64,000 nt of DNA, taken from NCBI GenBank assembly GCA_958295875.1, contig OY282379.1:3067046-3131045 (forward strand), in the 5' to 3' direction. Source of the stretch: an uncultured Pseudomonadales bacterium. GTDB taxonomy: Bacteria > Pseudomonadota > Gammaproteobacteria > Pseudomonadales > Azotimanducaceae. Below are positions 37,937 through 46,686 of the stretch, in pieces (positions within the stretch are counted from its first letter, which is position 1; each line of letters opens with the position of its first letter). The notes below the pieces were generated by a model. The model was not told where the DNA came from. It worked only from the letters and a program-made list of their open reading frames with translations, and ran no database searches. Made by a program: the position numbers and the translations under genes.

Positions 37937-38998
37937 TTACCGATTCGGCCCGCGCTGCATGGAAACCGGCTGCCAGCGCGTGAGCGGCGTCTTTGGCAAC
38001 ACGGTGGGATTGACGCAGCTCATCGGCCACAAGCCGCGCAACACCATCGCCACTTCACGCCCGACACGGCGGCGCGCAGTGGGGCGCATGCGCGAGGTGG
38101 CCGATGCCACATGGGGCGTGACCAAAACGTTGTCCATCGCCAGCAGCGGGTTGTCCGGGGCAGGGGGCTCCTGTTCCAGCACGTCCAAGCCGGCGGCGCC
38201 GACCTTGCCGCTGCCGAGCGCGGCGATGAGCGCCGCCTCGTCGATGATTGGCCCGCGCGCGGTGTTGATGATGACGACGCCATCCTTCATGCGCTCGAAC
38301 GCCGCGGCGTTCAGCAAGTGTTCCGTCTCTTGGTTGTGGGGTGAGTGGACGGATAGGTAATCCGCGCGTTCCAGCAGCTCGCCGAACGCGACTGGCTCCA
38401 CGCCATGTTCGCTGATGGTGAGTTCGGAAACATACGGGTCGTAGGCGGCCACATGCATGCCGAATGCCTTGGCGCGCTTGGCGGTGCAGCGGGCGACGTT
38501 GCCGAACGACAGCAGCCCGAGCGTCTGCCCCATCAAGCGCGGAATGTGGTTGAGCAGCGGCCGTCCCTTGCGCCAGTCGCCACCGCTGGTCGCAAAGGCG
38601 TCCATCTGCTTGGCGCGCCGCGCCGCGGCGAGCAGCAGCATCAAGGCGTGGTCTGCCACTTCTTCGATGAACACGTCTGGCGTGTTCGTCACGACGATGC
38701 CGGCGCGGGTGGCCGCATCCACATCCACCATGTCCACGCCGACGCTGGACAGGCCGATGACGACGCACTTTTCGAGCTTGGAGATGATGGTGTCGTCCAA
38801 CTGCACGCCCCAGGAAGTGATGATCGCGTCGGCGCCGGCGGCGCCCTCGGCGAAGGCGCTTGGCGTGGGGCTCGGCACTTCAATGAGGTCTGCAACGGGT
38901 GCCAGCGCCTCCAGCTCCAAGGCGTACTTCTCGCTCAAGGCCGCCACTTGGGCCGCTGGGGGCAACTGCATGGCGACGAGTTTCTTGTTCATTTCCAA
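37937..38998 (-). CDS. D-isomer-specific 2-hydroxyacid dehydrogenase
   Basis: NAD(P)-dependent reductase or dehydrogenase of 2-oxo/2-hydroxy acids, 353 residues. The catalytic Arg is in INTARGPIIDE, the Glu in LDVLEQEPP and the His in VTPHVASATS. The nucleotide loop reads LGLLSFGNVARCTAKRA, where the first Gly of GFGxIxR is Ser, a tolerated variant. Two nearby ATG codons (38998, 38992) are possible starts. It is in the same direction as the acyl-CoA synthetase 73 bp upstream. The specific substrate is unknown. Confidence 0.88.
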   Translation of the reverse strand: MEMNKKLVAMQLPPAAQVAALSEKYALELEALAPVADLIEVPSPTPSAFAEGAAGADAIITSWGVQLDDTIISKLEKCVVIGLSSVGVDMVDVDAATRAGIVVTNTPDVFIEEVADHALMLLLAAARRAKQMDAFATSGGDWRKGRPLLNHIPRLMGQTLGLLSFGNVARCTAKRAKAFGMHVAAYDPYVSELTISEHGVEPVAFGELLERADYLSVHSPHNQETEHLLNAAAFERMKDGVVIINTARGPIIDEAALIAALGSGKVGAAGLDVLEQEPPAPDNPLLAMDNVLVTPHVASATSRMRPTARRRVGREVAMVLRGLWPMSCVNPTVLPKTPLTRWQPVSMQRGPNR

Positions 38999-39071
38999 TG
39001 GTTTCCCTAGTGCCAGTTAACGGCGCGAGTTGGCAGCGCCAAACGAGGTGGCGTGGGCGCCGGACCGCGCC

Positions 39072-40790
39072 CTAGCCCCAACTCGCTTCCGCGGCCGCCG
39101 CATCGCCGGCGCCGCTCAATCGCCGGATGGCCTCCTCGCGCAAGCCGCGCTTGAAGATTTTCTCCGAGGCGATGCGCGGCAGGCGATCGCTGGTGAGCCA
39201 GACGTGCTCTGGCACCTTGAACTTCGCCAGATGGGCGGCCACATGCGCCTGCAACTCGGCGGCGGTGGCGGCGGCGTCCGGCTGGCGCATCACCACCGCG
39301 GCCACGGTTTCGCCCAGCCGCTCGTGTGGAACGCCGAACACGGCGCACTCGGCCACTGCGGGATGCCGGTACAGCGCGGCCTCCACCTCTTGGCAGCCGA
39401 TGTTTTCGCCGCCGCGCAGGATCATGTCCTTGGCGCGATCGGTGATGTAGACGTAATCGTCGGCATCCATGTGCCCGATGTCGCCGGTATGCACCCAGCC
39501 GTCCGTCAACGTGGCCGCCGTCGCCTCCGGCTGGTTCCAGTACTCCTTGAAGTTCATCACGCCGTGAATCCAGAGTTCGCCGGTTTCCCCGCGTGGCAGT
39601 TCCACGCCCTCCTCGTCCACCACTTTCACTTGCGCCAAGGGCTGCGCGGGGCGGCCGCAACTGCGTGGGCGTTCGCTGAACGCGGCGCCGCCGATCATCG
39701 TCGCCAGCCCTTGCGTTTCCGTCATGCCCCAGCCGGTGCCGGCGGCGCCAGCGCCGATGCGGTCGTCAATGCGCGCGGCGTGTTCCGGCGCCATCGGCGC
39801 GCCACCGCCGCCGGCGGTTCTCAAGCTCGACAGGTCGTACTTGTCGTAGTTTGGGGACTGCACCAGTTCCCACGCCATGGTCGGCACGCCGTTGAAGGTG
39901 GTGATGCGCTCGGCTTCGATGATGGCAAGCGCCTGCTCCACATCCCATCGGTACATGGCGACGAGTTTGCGCCCAGGGCGGAACGACGAGAGCAGCATCA
40001 CTGTCAACCCGGTGACGTGGAAGAGCGGCACGCTGAGTATGGTGGCCGGCGGATGCTCGGGCGTCTCTTCGAAGAGCTCCGGCATGAGCACCGCCGCCAC
40101 GGCGAACCCAGACTCCCAGCCCATGAGGGCGTGGACGATGGAGCGATGCGCGGACAGCACGCCCTTGGGATGCGCCGTGGAGCCAGATGTGTAGAGGAGG
40201 GTGGCATTGGCGTCCGGCGGCAGCGGGGTGTCGGGCATGGTGGCGTCTGCGCCGGCGAGGAAGCTGCCCCAAGTGGCGCAACCATCGTGTTCGCAGCGCA
40301 CCGTCACGAGTTCGATGCCGAGGCGCCGCGCATGGGGCGCGATGCGGTCGCAACGCTCGGCATCGACGAACAGCAGCTTCAGCCCGCTGTCTTCCACGCC
40401 GTACACCATCTCTTCGGTGCTCCACCATGCGTTCATGGCCACCGCCACGGCGCCCATGGCGGTGATGCCCATGAAGGCGAACGCCCATTCCGGGTAGTTG
40501 CGCATGGCGATGCCGACGCGATCGCCGGGTTGAATGCCGCGCGCCGCGAGCGCATTGGCGCAGGCCGCGGCGGTGTCCCAAGCCTTTTGGAAGCTCGTGC
40601 GCTCGTCCTCGTAAACGTAGAAGTCTGCGTCGCCGTGGGCGGCGCCTTGGCGGTACAGCTCGCGCAGGTTGTCCGGCGCGTGGACGAACACGGTGAAATC
40701 GTTGCCGCCGATGCGTTCGGCGGCGGTCTCGAAGGGCTGGCCCGGCTGCGTGATGGCGCGCACCGCGGCTTCCATTGCGGCTTTGTCCAC
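39072..40790 (-). CDS. AMP-dependent acyl-CoA synthetase/ligase
   Basis: Adenylates a carboxylic acid and transfers it to CoA, 572 residues. GTG 40790 is preferred because GAGGAG lies 3 bp upstream. The AMP-binding loop is LLYTSGSTAHPKGVL, then GWGMTETQGLA, the hinge block GDIGHMDADDYVYITDRAKD, and the C-terminal Lys in RIASEKIFKRGLRE. The family covers medium or long fatty acids and aryl acids; the substrate is not predictable. Divergent from the aldolase and hydratase genes, with which it may form a degradative pathway. Confidence 0.92.
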   Translation of the reverse strand: MDKAAMEAAVRAITQPGQPFETAAERIGGNDFTVFVHAPDNLRELYRQGAAHGDADFYVYEDERTSFQKAWDTAAACANALAARGIQPGDRVGIAMRNYPEWAFAFMGITAMGAVAVAMNAWWSTEEMVYGVEDSGLKLLFVDAERCDRIAPHARRLGIELVTVRCEHDGCATWGSFLAGADATMPDTPLPPDANATLLYTSGSTAHPKGVLSAHRSIVHALMGWESGFAVAAVLMPELFEETPEHPPATILSVPLFHVTGLTVMLLSSFRPGRKLVAMYRWDVEQALAIIEAERITTFNGVPTMAWELVQSPNYDKYDLSSLRTAGGGGAPMAPEHAARIDDRIGAGAAGTGWGMTETQGLATMIGGAAFSERPRSCGRPAQPLAQVKVVDEEGVELPRGETGELWIHGVMNFKEYWNQPEATAATLTDGWVHTGDIGHMDADDYVYITDRAKDMILRGGENIGCQEVEAALYRHPAVAECAVFGVPHERLGETVAAVVMRQPDAAATAAELQAHVAAHLAKFKVPEHVWLTSDRLPRIASEKIFKRGLREEAIRRLSGAGDAAAAEASWG

Positions 40791-40837
40791 AGTCTCCTCG
40801 GCGAACGGCGTCTTAGGCAGGTTTGTGCATTTTGCTC

Positions 40838-40862
40838 GGCGCACGTTGATGGCGTGTGCGCC
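40838..40862. promoter_or_regulatory. Candidate operator: inverted repeat in the acs/aldolase divergent region
   Basis: GGCGCAC and GTGCGCC form a perfect 7-bp inverted repeat with an 11-bp spacer, 48 bp upstream of the acyl-CoA synthetase start in the 267-bp divergent gap. Size and position suit a dimeric regulator, but GC-rich DNA gives such repeats by chance. A TACTAT (40978-40983) may be a -10 for the aldolase gene. Nothing else is recognised in the gap. Confidence 0.3.
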
Positions 40863-41057
40863 ACCCGGCCAATGTTACACAAGGCCGGCGGTGCTCGTCG
40901 CCGCTGTGTTCGCCGTCGTCGGCTGGGCGCCTCAGCTGCCACGCGGGGGCGGACGGCCAATCGCCGCTTGCCGGTGCTACTATCGTTGGCAGGGGCGGCG
41001 CGGGGGGTGCCAAGCACAACGGCAAAGCGCTAAGCGGAGCAGCAAAGGAGAGGATTC

Positions 41058-41846
41058 ATGCGAGAGAACAGCGCGTTGAAGGCGTGGCGCGGCGGTGGGC
41101 AAACCATCGGCGGTTGGCTTTCCATCGGCAATGCGTACACCGCAGAGGTGATGTCCGGCATGGGGTTCGATTGGCTCTGCGTGGATTTGCAGCACGGCAT
41201 GCTGAGCTATGACGACCTCACCTACATGCTGCCGGCCATCTCCACGCGCGACACCATCCCCTTCGTCCGCGTGCCGTGGAACGAACCCTACGAGATCATG
41301 AAGGCATTGGACGCCGGCGCTTACGGCGTGATCGTACCCATGGTCAACAACGCCGAAGAAGCCGCGCAAGCGGTGGCGGCATGCCGCTATCCGCCCGATG
41401 GCAGCCGCTCGTTCGGCCCCATTCGGGCAGCCATGTACGGCGGGCGCGGCTACGCCGGCGAAGCCAACGGCCAAATCGCCTGCATCGCGATGGTGGAGAC
41501 GGCGGAGGGCATCGAACAACTCGATGCCATCGCCTCCACGCCGGGGCTCGATGCCATCTACATCGGCCCTTCGGACTTGGGGTACGCCTTGGGGCTCGGC
41601 CCTGCGGCGTTCGATGACCCGCTGCATGTCGAGACGGTGCAGCGCATTTTTGCCGCATGTCGCGCCAATGGCGTCGCCGCCGGCATTCACGCCGGCAGCT
41701 TGGCCTTCACGCGCAAGTGCCTCGAACAGGGCTTCAATCTTGTCACCTTGGGCTCGGACGGCGGCTTCATGGCGCAGGCGGCGCGAAAAGACTTGGCGGA
41801 CGCGCGCGAAACGGCGGTGGCGGAGCGGGAGAACACCGGCTACTGA
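41058..41846 (+). CDS. HpcH/HpaI aldolase family protein
   Basis: Class II (metal-dependent) aldolase of the 2-keto-3-deoxy acid type, 262 residues. FDWLCVDLQHGMLSYDDL carries the catalytic His, VPMVNNAEEAAQAVAACRYPP is the family core, and the metal ligands are Glu in AMVETAEGIEQLD and Asp in YIGPSDLGYALG. AAAGGAGAGG lies just before the ATG. Predicted to cleave hydroxy-keto acids to pyruvate and an aldehyde. It probably shares a transcript with the downstream hydratase, oxidoreductase and dioxygenase. Confidence 0.9.
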   Translation: MRENSALKAWRGGGQTIGGWLSIGNAYTAEVMSGMGFDWLCVDLQHGMLSYDDLTYMLPAISTRDTIPFVRVPWNEPYEIMKALDAGAYGVIVPMVNNAEEAAQAVAACRYPPDGSRSFGPIRAAMYGGRGYAGEANGQIACIAMVETAEGIEQLDAIASTPGLDAIYIGPSDLGYALGLGPAAFDDPLHVETVQRIFAACRANGVAAGIHAGSLAFTRKCLEQGFNLVTLGSDGGFMAQAARKDLADARETAVAERENTGY

Positions 41847-41949
41847 TGCGGCCGGTGCCGCGGCGCCGTAGGTGCGGCGGCGCAAGCAAGAGCCGCATGA
41901 AGAGCCGCTTGAGTGGCAATTGAGCGAGGGCAACAACGGAGCAGCGTGG

Positions 41950-42726
41950 ATGGCTGAGAACACTTACGAGCAAATCCTGTTTGACGTGCAGGGCAGGGTG
42001 GCGGTGCTGACGCTGAACCGCCCGAACCGCCTGAACGCTTGGACGGCGGTGATGAACGCGGAACTCATTCACGCCATCGAGCGCTGCAACGCAGACGCGG
42101 GGGTCGGCGCCATCGTCGTCACCGGCGCTGGGCGCGGGTTCTGCGCCGGCGCGGACATCCGCGACAGCTTCAAGGCGCGCATGGAAGGTGAGGAGCGGTC
42201 TCCCGTCCGGGATTGGATCCGCCTCGTGCGCGAGTCGAAGCCGTTGATCGCCGCCGTCAACGGCGCCAGCGTGGGCATCGGCGCCACCATGATTCTGCCC
42301 ATGGACCTCATCATCGCCTCGGAGTCCGCGAAGTTCGCGATGGCCTTCGTGAAGATGGGGTTGACGCCGGAACTGGCGAGTTCGCACTTCCTGGTGCAGC
42401 GCATCGGCTTTGGCCGCGCCAGCGAAATGTGCCTCTCTGGGCGGCTTTACACCGGCGCCGAGGCGCATGGTTTGGGCCTAGTGGATCGGCTCACGACGCC
42501 AGAAGCGCTGATGGACACGGCCCTTGAGCTGGCCGCCGACATCGCGGCGAACCCAGCGCCGCAGCTGCGCTGGATCAAAGCGCTGTTGACGGAAAACGGC
42601 TCTGAGACCGACATCGCCACTGTGCAACGGCGCGAGGGCGAAGCCTTGCAACGCGCCTATGTGAGCGCGGAGCACAAGGAGGCGGTGGACGCCTTTCTGG
42701 CGAAGCGCCCGCCCAACTTCGCTTGA
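41950..42726 (+). CDS. Enoyl-CoA hydratase/isomerase family protein
   Basis: Crotonase-fold protein of 258 residues from ATG 41950, which has GGAG upstream; the open frame to 41872 is unsupported. VAVLTLNRPNRLNAWTAVMN, GRGFCAGADIRDSF (oxyanion hole) and VNGASVGIGATMILPMDLII are the family motifs, and the catalytic Glu is in MGLTPELASS. It could hydrate or isomerise the CoA ester produced by the nearby synthetase. Exact substrate unknown. Confidence 0.9.
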   Translation: MAENTYEQILFDVQGRVAVLTLNRPNRLNAWTAVMNAELIHAIERCNADAGVGAIVVTGAGRGFCAGADIRDSFKARMEGEERSPVRDWIRLVRESKPLIAAVNGASVGIGATMILPMDLIIASESAKFAMAFVKMGLTPELASSHFLVQRIGFGRASEMCLSGRLYTGAEAHGLGLVDRLTTPEALMDTALELAADIAANPAPQLRWIKALLTENGSETDIATVQRREGEALQRAYVSAEHKEAVDAFLAKRPPNFA

Positions 42727-42775
42727 GCCATCCGCGCCGCGAGTACACCCACAGGGGCCCACAGGGGGAAACGCA

Positions 42776-43759
42776 ATGATCTGGTTTGGAGCGCTCGGCG
42801 CCGCCGGCATTACCCCGCGCGCCTTGGTGGTGCCTTGCTGGGACGAGCCACGCGCAGCCATCCGCTGCGTGGCCGCGCGCGACCGGCGGCGCGCCGAAGG
42901 CTTCGCGCAGTGGTTCCGCATCCCGGTGGTGCATGACGACTATGCCGATGTGGTGGCGGATGAATCCATCAGCGTGGTGTACAACGCGCTGCCCATCAGC
43001 GGGCACCATGAGTGGACGCTCGAGGCGCTCGCGGCCGGCAAGCATGTGCTGTGCGAGAAGTCCTTGGCGTGCAACGCCCGCGAAGCCGAAGCGATGGCGC
43101 AGGCCGCCAAGGACGCCGGCTTGGTGCTGATGGAAGCGTTCCACTATCGATACCACCCGGTGTTCATCCGCGCCAAGGAAATCGTGGACGCCGGCGTGTT
43201 GGGGCGCATCCGCGAGGTGCAGGCCACCTTCAACGCGCCGGTGACCGATCCGAATGACATCCGCAATCAGTACGCCACTGGCGGCGGGGCGACGATGGAC
43301 CTTGGCTGCTATCCCATCTCTTGGGTGCGGCACATCACCGGCGAGGAACCGGAGGAGGTGACTGCGCGCGCCGAGGAGGGAGCGCCCAACGTGGATGTGA
43401 TGCTGGAAGCGAAGATGCGCTTTCCGAGCGGCGTCCAAGCGACCACTGCGTCGGACATGCGCGCCGGCGTCAGGTTTCGCATGGACATGGTGGTGACGGG
43501 CGACAAGGGCGTTATGAAGGTGGACAGCCCGCTCGTGCCGCAGATCGGCCACCAGATCAGCGTGGCCGTGAACGGCGAAACCAGCGTGGAGCGCTTGGAT
43601 CGGCGCGCCAGCTATGCCTATCAACTCGATGCGTTCTTAGATGCGGTGGAGCACGGCAAGCCCTTGTTCACCGACGCAGAGGATGGCGTGAAGCAGATGC
43701 GCCTGATCGACCGCTGCTACGAAGCGGCGGGCCTGCCGGTGCGGGGGCTTGCGCTCTAG
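42776..43759 (+). CDS. Gfo/Idh/MocA family oxidoreductase
   Basis: NAD(P)-dependent dehydrogenase of sugar or inositol type, 327 residues. N-terminal Rossmann start WFGALGAAGITPRALVVP, then the GKHVLCEKSLACNAREAE segment, in which the usual EKP triad reads EKS. EAFHYRYHPVFIRAKEIV and GGGATMDLGCYPISWVRHI are typical of the dimeric-dihydrodiol or trans-dihydrobenzenediol branch. It follows the hydratase by 49 bp. Role within the cluster unknown. Confidence 0.88.
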   Translation: MIWFGALGAAGITPRALVVPCWDEPRAAIRCVAARDRRRAEGFAQWFRIPVVHDDYADVVADESISVVYNALPISGHHEWTLEALAAGKHVLCEKSLACNAREAEAMAQAAKDAGLVLMEAFHYRYHPVFIRAKEIVDAGVLGRIREVQATFNAPVTDPNDIRNQYATGGGATMDLGCYPISWVRHITGEEPEEVTARAEEGAPNVDVMLEAKMRFPSGVQATTASDMRAGVRFRMDMVVTGDKGVMKVDSPLVPQIGHQISVAVNGETSVERLDRRASYAYQLDAFLDAVEHGKPLFTDAEDGVKQMRLIDRCYEAAGLPVRGLAL

Positions 43760-43818
43760 CCCACTTGCGGCTTGGGCGGGCGTTATCATGTCCGCACCGA
43801 CCGTTCGGGAGATTTGCG

Positions 43819-44748
43819 ATGCAACTCGGCAAGTTCGCTTCCACTGAAGCCTTCAACCCCACCTACAACCGCATCCAAGAGCTTGGCTTGCAGCAGCATG
43901 TTGTGGAGCTGGATTCCTACGGCTTCACGGTGATTCCGCCGCAGAAGGTGGCGCCGCCGGCGTTCCTTGAGCGCATGCGCGACACGGTGCTGCGCCTTTG
44001 CGAGGAGCGCACGGGCATCGAGTTCGATGTGGCGAAGAATGGCGGCTTCGGCAACTATCAGGCGCAGCCGCAGCGGGACGGCCAGTTCTTGCTGTTCTAC
44101 CTCTTGATGGCGGATCGCATCTTCGAGGAGTGGGTGCTGAATCCCACGCTGTACACCATGATCGACTACCTGATGCGCGGCCAACAGCAGCTTTCCAGCC
44201 TCACCTCCTTCGTGAAGTGGCGGGCAGAGCGCGATGGCTTGGGCTTGCATTCGGATTCGCCGCCGGACCGAGACGGCCACTTGCCGGCCTGCTCGGATGT
44301 CGCCAACGCGGCGTACTGCCTGACGGACTACACGCTGGCCAACGGCGCCATCTGCATGGTGCCCGGCAGCCACCTGCACTGCCGCCAGCCGAGCCCGGGC
44401 GAAGGCGAGGCCGACGCCGTCCCCGTGGAAGGCGAAGCCGGCTCGCTCATCGTCTGGCACGGCAACACTTGGCACGGCGCCTTCGAGAAGCAGACGGACG
44501 GGCTGCGCCTGAACGTCACCAGCTACCACTGCAACCGGCGTATCAAGACGCAGGAGAGCTATCAGTGGCGGGTGACGCAAGCGATGCTGGACCGCAACCC
44601 CCCGGAGTTCGCGCGCCTCGTGGCCGCGGACGACACCATGGGCTGGGACGCGGAAGGCCCGGACTACTCGCGCACCATGAAGTACGCAAGCCCCGCAGAC
44701 AAGAAGCGCTTCGGCGCACGCATGGGGTCTCGACGCGCCGCGGCCTGA
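43819..44748 (+). CDS. Phytanoyl-CoA dioxygenase (PhyH) family protein
   Basis: Fe(II)/2-oxoglutarate-dependent oxygenase, 309 residues from ATG 43819 with GGGAGA upstream. The iron-binding His-x-Asp is in LGLHSDSPPDRDG and the distal His in GNTWHGAFEKQ, followed by the 2-oxoglutarate-binding Arg in LRLNVTSYHC. NGAICMVPGSHLHCR is the conserved strand. Such proteins hydroxylate small organic molecules; the substrate cannot be predicted. Adjacent to a peptide-type ABC transporter 44 bp downstream, so its substrate may be imported. Confidence 0.88.
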   Translation: MQLGKFASTEAFNPTYNRIQELGLQQHVVELDSYGFTVIPPQKVAPPAFLERMRDTVLRLCEERTGIEFDVAKNGGFGNYQAQPQRDGQFLLFYLLMADRIFEEWVLNPTLYTMIDYLMRGQQQLSSLTSFVKWRAERDGLGLHSDSPPDRDGHLPACSDVANAAYCLTDYTLANGAICMVPGSHLHCRQPSPGEGEADAVPVEGEAGSLIVWHGNTWHGAFEKQTDGLRLNVTSYHCNRRIKTQESYQWRVTQAMLDRNPPEFARLVAADDTMGWDAEGPDYSRTMKYASPADKKRFGARMGSRRAAA

Positions 44749-44792
44749 CGGCCTGCGGCGCTCTCTGACTTCGCCGGCGAACGACCCCGCCG

Positions 44793-45743
44793 ATGCAGGC
44801 GTACATCGTTCGCCGGCTGCTCGCGCTGGCGCCGACGCTGTTCTTCGCGAGCCTCATCGTCTTCATCTCGATGCGCCTGATCCCAGGCGATGTCATCGAC
44901 CTGATGCTGGCGCAGAACGACATCGCGACCGGCCAGGATCGGGCGAAGATCGAGGCGGCGTTGGGGCTGGATCAGCCGGTCTACCTGCAATACTTCCGCT
45001 GGATCGGCGGCGTCCTGCAGGGAGACTTGGGCGTCTCCCTGTGGCGCAACGTGCCGGTGGCCGATCAGCTTTGGGCCACCTTGCCCATCACCTTCGAACT
45101 GGGGTTCTTGGCGCTCATCGTGGCGCTCACCGTGGCGCTGCCCATTGGCGTCTACTCGGCCATGCGCCAAGACACCGCCGGCGACTATGTGGCGCGCTCC
45201 TTCTCCCTCCTGATGCTCGCGGTGCCCGGGTTTTGGCTCGGCACGCTGGTGATGGTGTTTCCGTCGGTTTGGTGGCGTTGGGCGCCTGAGCTCGAATACA
45301 CGCCGTTCTTTGAAGATCCGTTGAAGAACTTGGCGCACATGATCGTGCCCGCCATCCTGCTGGGCCTGTCGATGTCCGCCGTGACGATGCGCATGACGCG
45401 CACCATGATGCTGGAAGTGCTGCGGCAGGATTACATCCGCACGGCGCGGGCCAAGGGGGTGGGCGAAGCGCTGCTCGTCGCCCGCCATGCGCTGCGCAAC
45501 GGCTTGATTCCGGTGGTGACGCTCATCGGCCTGCAAGCGCCGCTGTTGATCGGCGGCGCGGTGATCTTCGAGCAGATCTTTGTGGTGCCTGGCATGGGGC
45601 TGTTGCTGCTTGAAGCCGTGTTCCAGCGGGACTACCCGGTGGTGTCGGGCGTGTTCTTGGTGGTCGGCGTGGGCGTGCTGCTCATCAACTTGGCCGTGGA
45701 CGTGAGCTATGGCTGGCTGGACCCGAAGGTGCGCCACCAGTGA
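44793..45743 (+). CDS. Peptide-type ABC transporter permease (DppB/OppB family)
   Basis: First inner-membrane subunit of a dipeptide/oligopeptide-family importer, 316 residues with six hydrophobic helices. The N-terminus MQAYIVRRLLALAPTLFFAS is typical of the family, and the ATPase-coupling EAA loop is RQDYIRTARAKGVGEALLV. The stop overlaps the GTG of the next permease. It heads a complete operon: two permeases, binding protein, two ATPases. Confidence 0.94.
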   Translation: MQAYIVRRLLALAPTLFFASLIVFISMRLIPGDVIDLMLAQNDIATGQDRAKIEAALGLDQPVYLQYFRWIGGVLQGDLGVSLWRNVPVADQLWATLPITFELGFLALIVALTVALPIGVYSAMRQDTAGDYVARSFSLLMLAVPGFWLGTLVMVFPSVWWRWAPELEYTPFFEDPLKNLAHMIVPAILLGLSMSAVTMRMTRTMMLEVLRQDYIRTARAKGVGEALLVARHALRNGLIPVVTLIGLQAPLLIGGAVIFEQIFVVPGMGLLLLEAVFQRDYPVVSGVFLVVGVGVLLINLAVDVSYGWLDPKVRHQ

Positions 45744-46645
45744 GCGAAGCCATCGCCGCCGCGGACATGGCGCCGCCGGCTGCCGGCTTCGGCGAAGCCA
45801 TGCGGCGCAGCCTCGTCGGCCGCTTGGTGCGCGAGAAGCCGCTCGCTGCCGTCGGCGGCGCCGTGTTCCTGTTGTTCTTGTTCTGCGGGGTGTTCGCCGA
45901 CGTCCTGGCGCCCTACGGCGTGAACGAAACCGACCTCGCGCAGCGCCTCGAGGCGCCGTCTTGGTCGCATCCCTTTGGCACCGATCACTTGGGCCGGGAC
46001 GTGCTCTCGCGCATCCTCATGGGCGGCCAACTGTCCATGGTGGTGAGCTTCTTGGCGGCCGGCCTCGCCACCGTGGTGTCGTTGGCCATCGGCGTCGTCT
46101 CCGGCTACTTCGGCGGCAAGACGGACATGGTGATGCAACGCGGCGTGGACGCCTGGATGACCTTTCCGGACCTCGTGCTCCTCATCGTCATCATCTCCGT
46201 CGTCGGGCCGGGCATCCCGCAGATCGTGTTGGTGCTGGGGCTGCTCTACGGCATCGCCGGCTCGCGCATCGTGCGCGGCGCGGTGGTGTCGGTGAAGGAG
46301 AACATGTACACCCATGCGGCGCAGTCCATCGGCGCGGCGACTTGGCACATCTTGCGCCGACACATCGTGCCGAACGTGATGCCGGTGGTGATCGTGCTGT
46401 TCACCACGCGCATCGGGGCGGTGATCCTCACCGAGGCGGGGCTCTCGTTCCTAGGTCTCGGCGTGCCGCCGCCGGCGCCCACTTGGGGCAGCATGTTGAG
46501 CGGCACGGGACGCACCTACATGTATCTCGGCCCTTGGCTCGCCTTGGCGCCGGGGCTCAGCCTCACCATCGTTGTGTATGCCATCAACGTGTACGGCGAC
46601 GGGCTTCGAGACCTTTTGGACCCGCGCATGCGCGGCACGCAGTGA
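45740..46645 (+). CDS. Peptide-type ABC transporter permease (DppC/OppC family)
   Basis: Second permease, 301 residues. It has the N-terminal extension of DppC proteins, then HPFGTDHLGRDVLSRILMGG, a hallmark of the family, and the EAA loop KENMYTHAAQSIGAATWHIL. The GTG at 45740 overlaps the upstream stop (GTGA). Confidence 0.94.
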   Translation: MSEAIAAADMAPPAAGFGEAMRRSLVGRLVREKPLAAVGGAVFLLFLFCGVFADVLAPYGVNETDLAQRLEAPSWSHPFGTDHLGRDVLSRILMGGQLSMVVSFLAAGLATVVSLAIGVVSGYFGGKTDMVMQRGVDAWMTFPDLVLLIVIISVVGPGIPQIVLVLGLLYGIAGSRIVRGAVVSVKENMYTHAAQSIGAATWHILRRHIVPNVMPVVIVLFTTRIGAVILTEAGLSFLGLGVPPPAPTWGSMLSGTGRTYMYLGPWLALAPGLSLTIVVYAINVYGDGLRDLLDPRMRGTQ

Positions 46646-46686
46646 TCGGCAGGCTTGCTAGGGTGGTGGTGAGGGCGGTGAACGTG

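Noticed and set aside
39030..41033. Plus-strand open frame of 667 codons opposite the acyl-CoA synthetase
   Set aside because: Antisense shadow; the synthetase on the other strand has all family motifs.
43784..43789. TATCAT as a -10 for the PhyH gene
   Set aside because: The only -35-like hexamer (TTGCGG) is 13 bp away; the gene probably also belongs to the upstream transcript.
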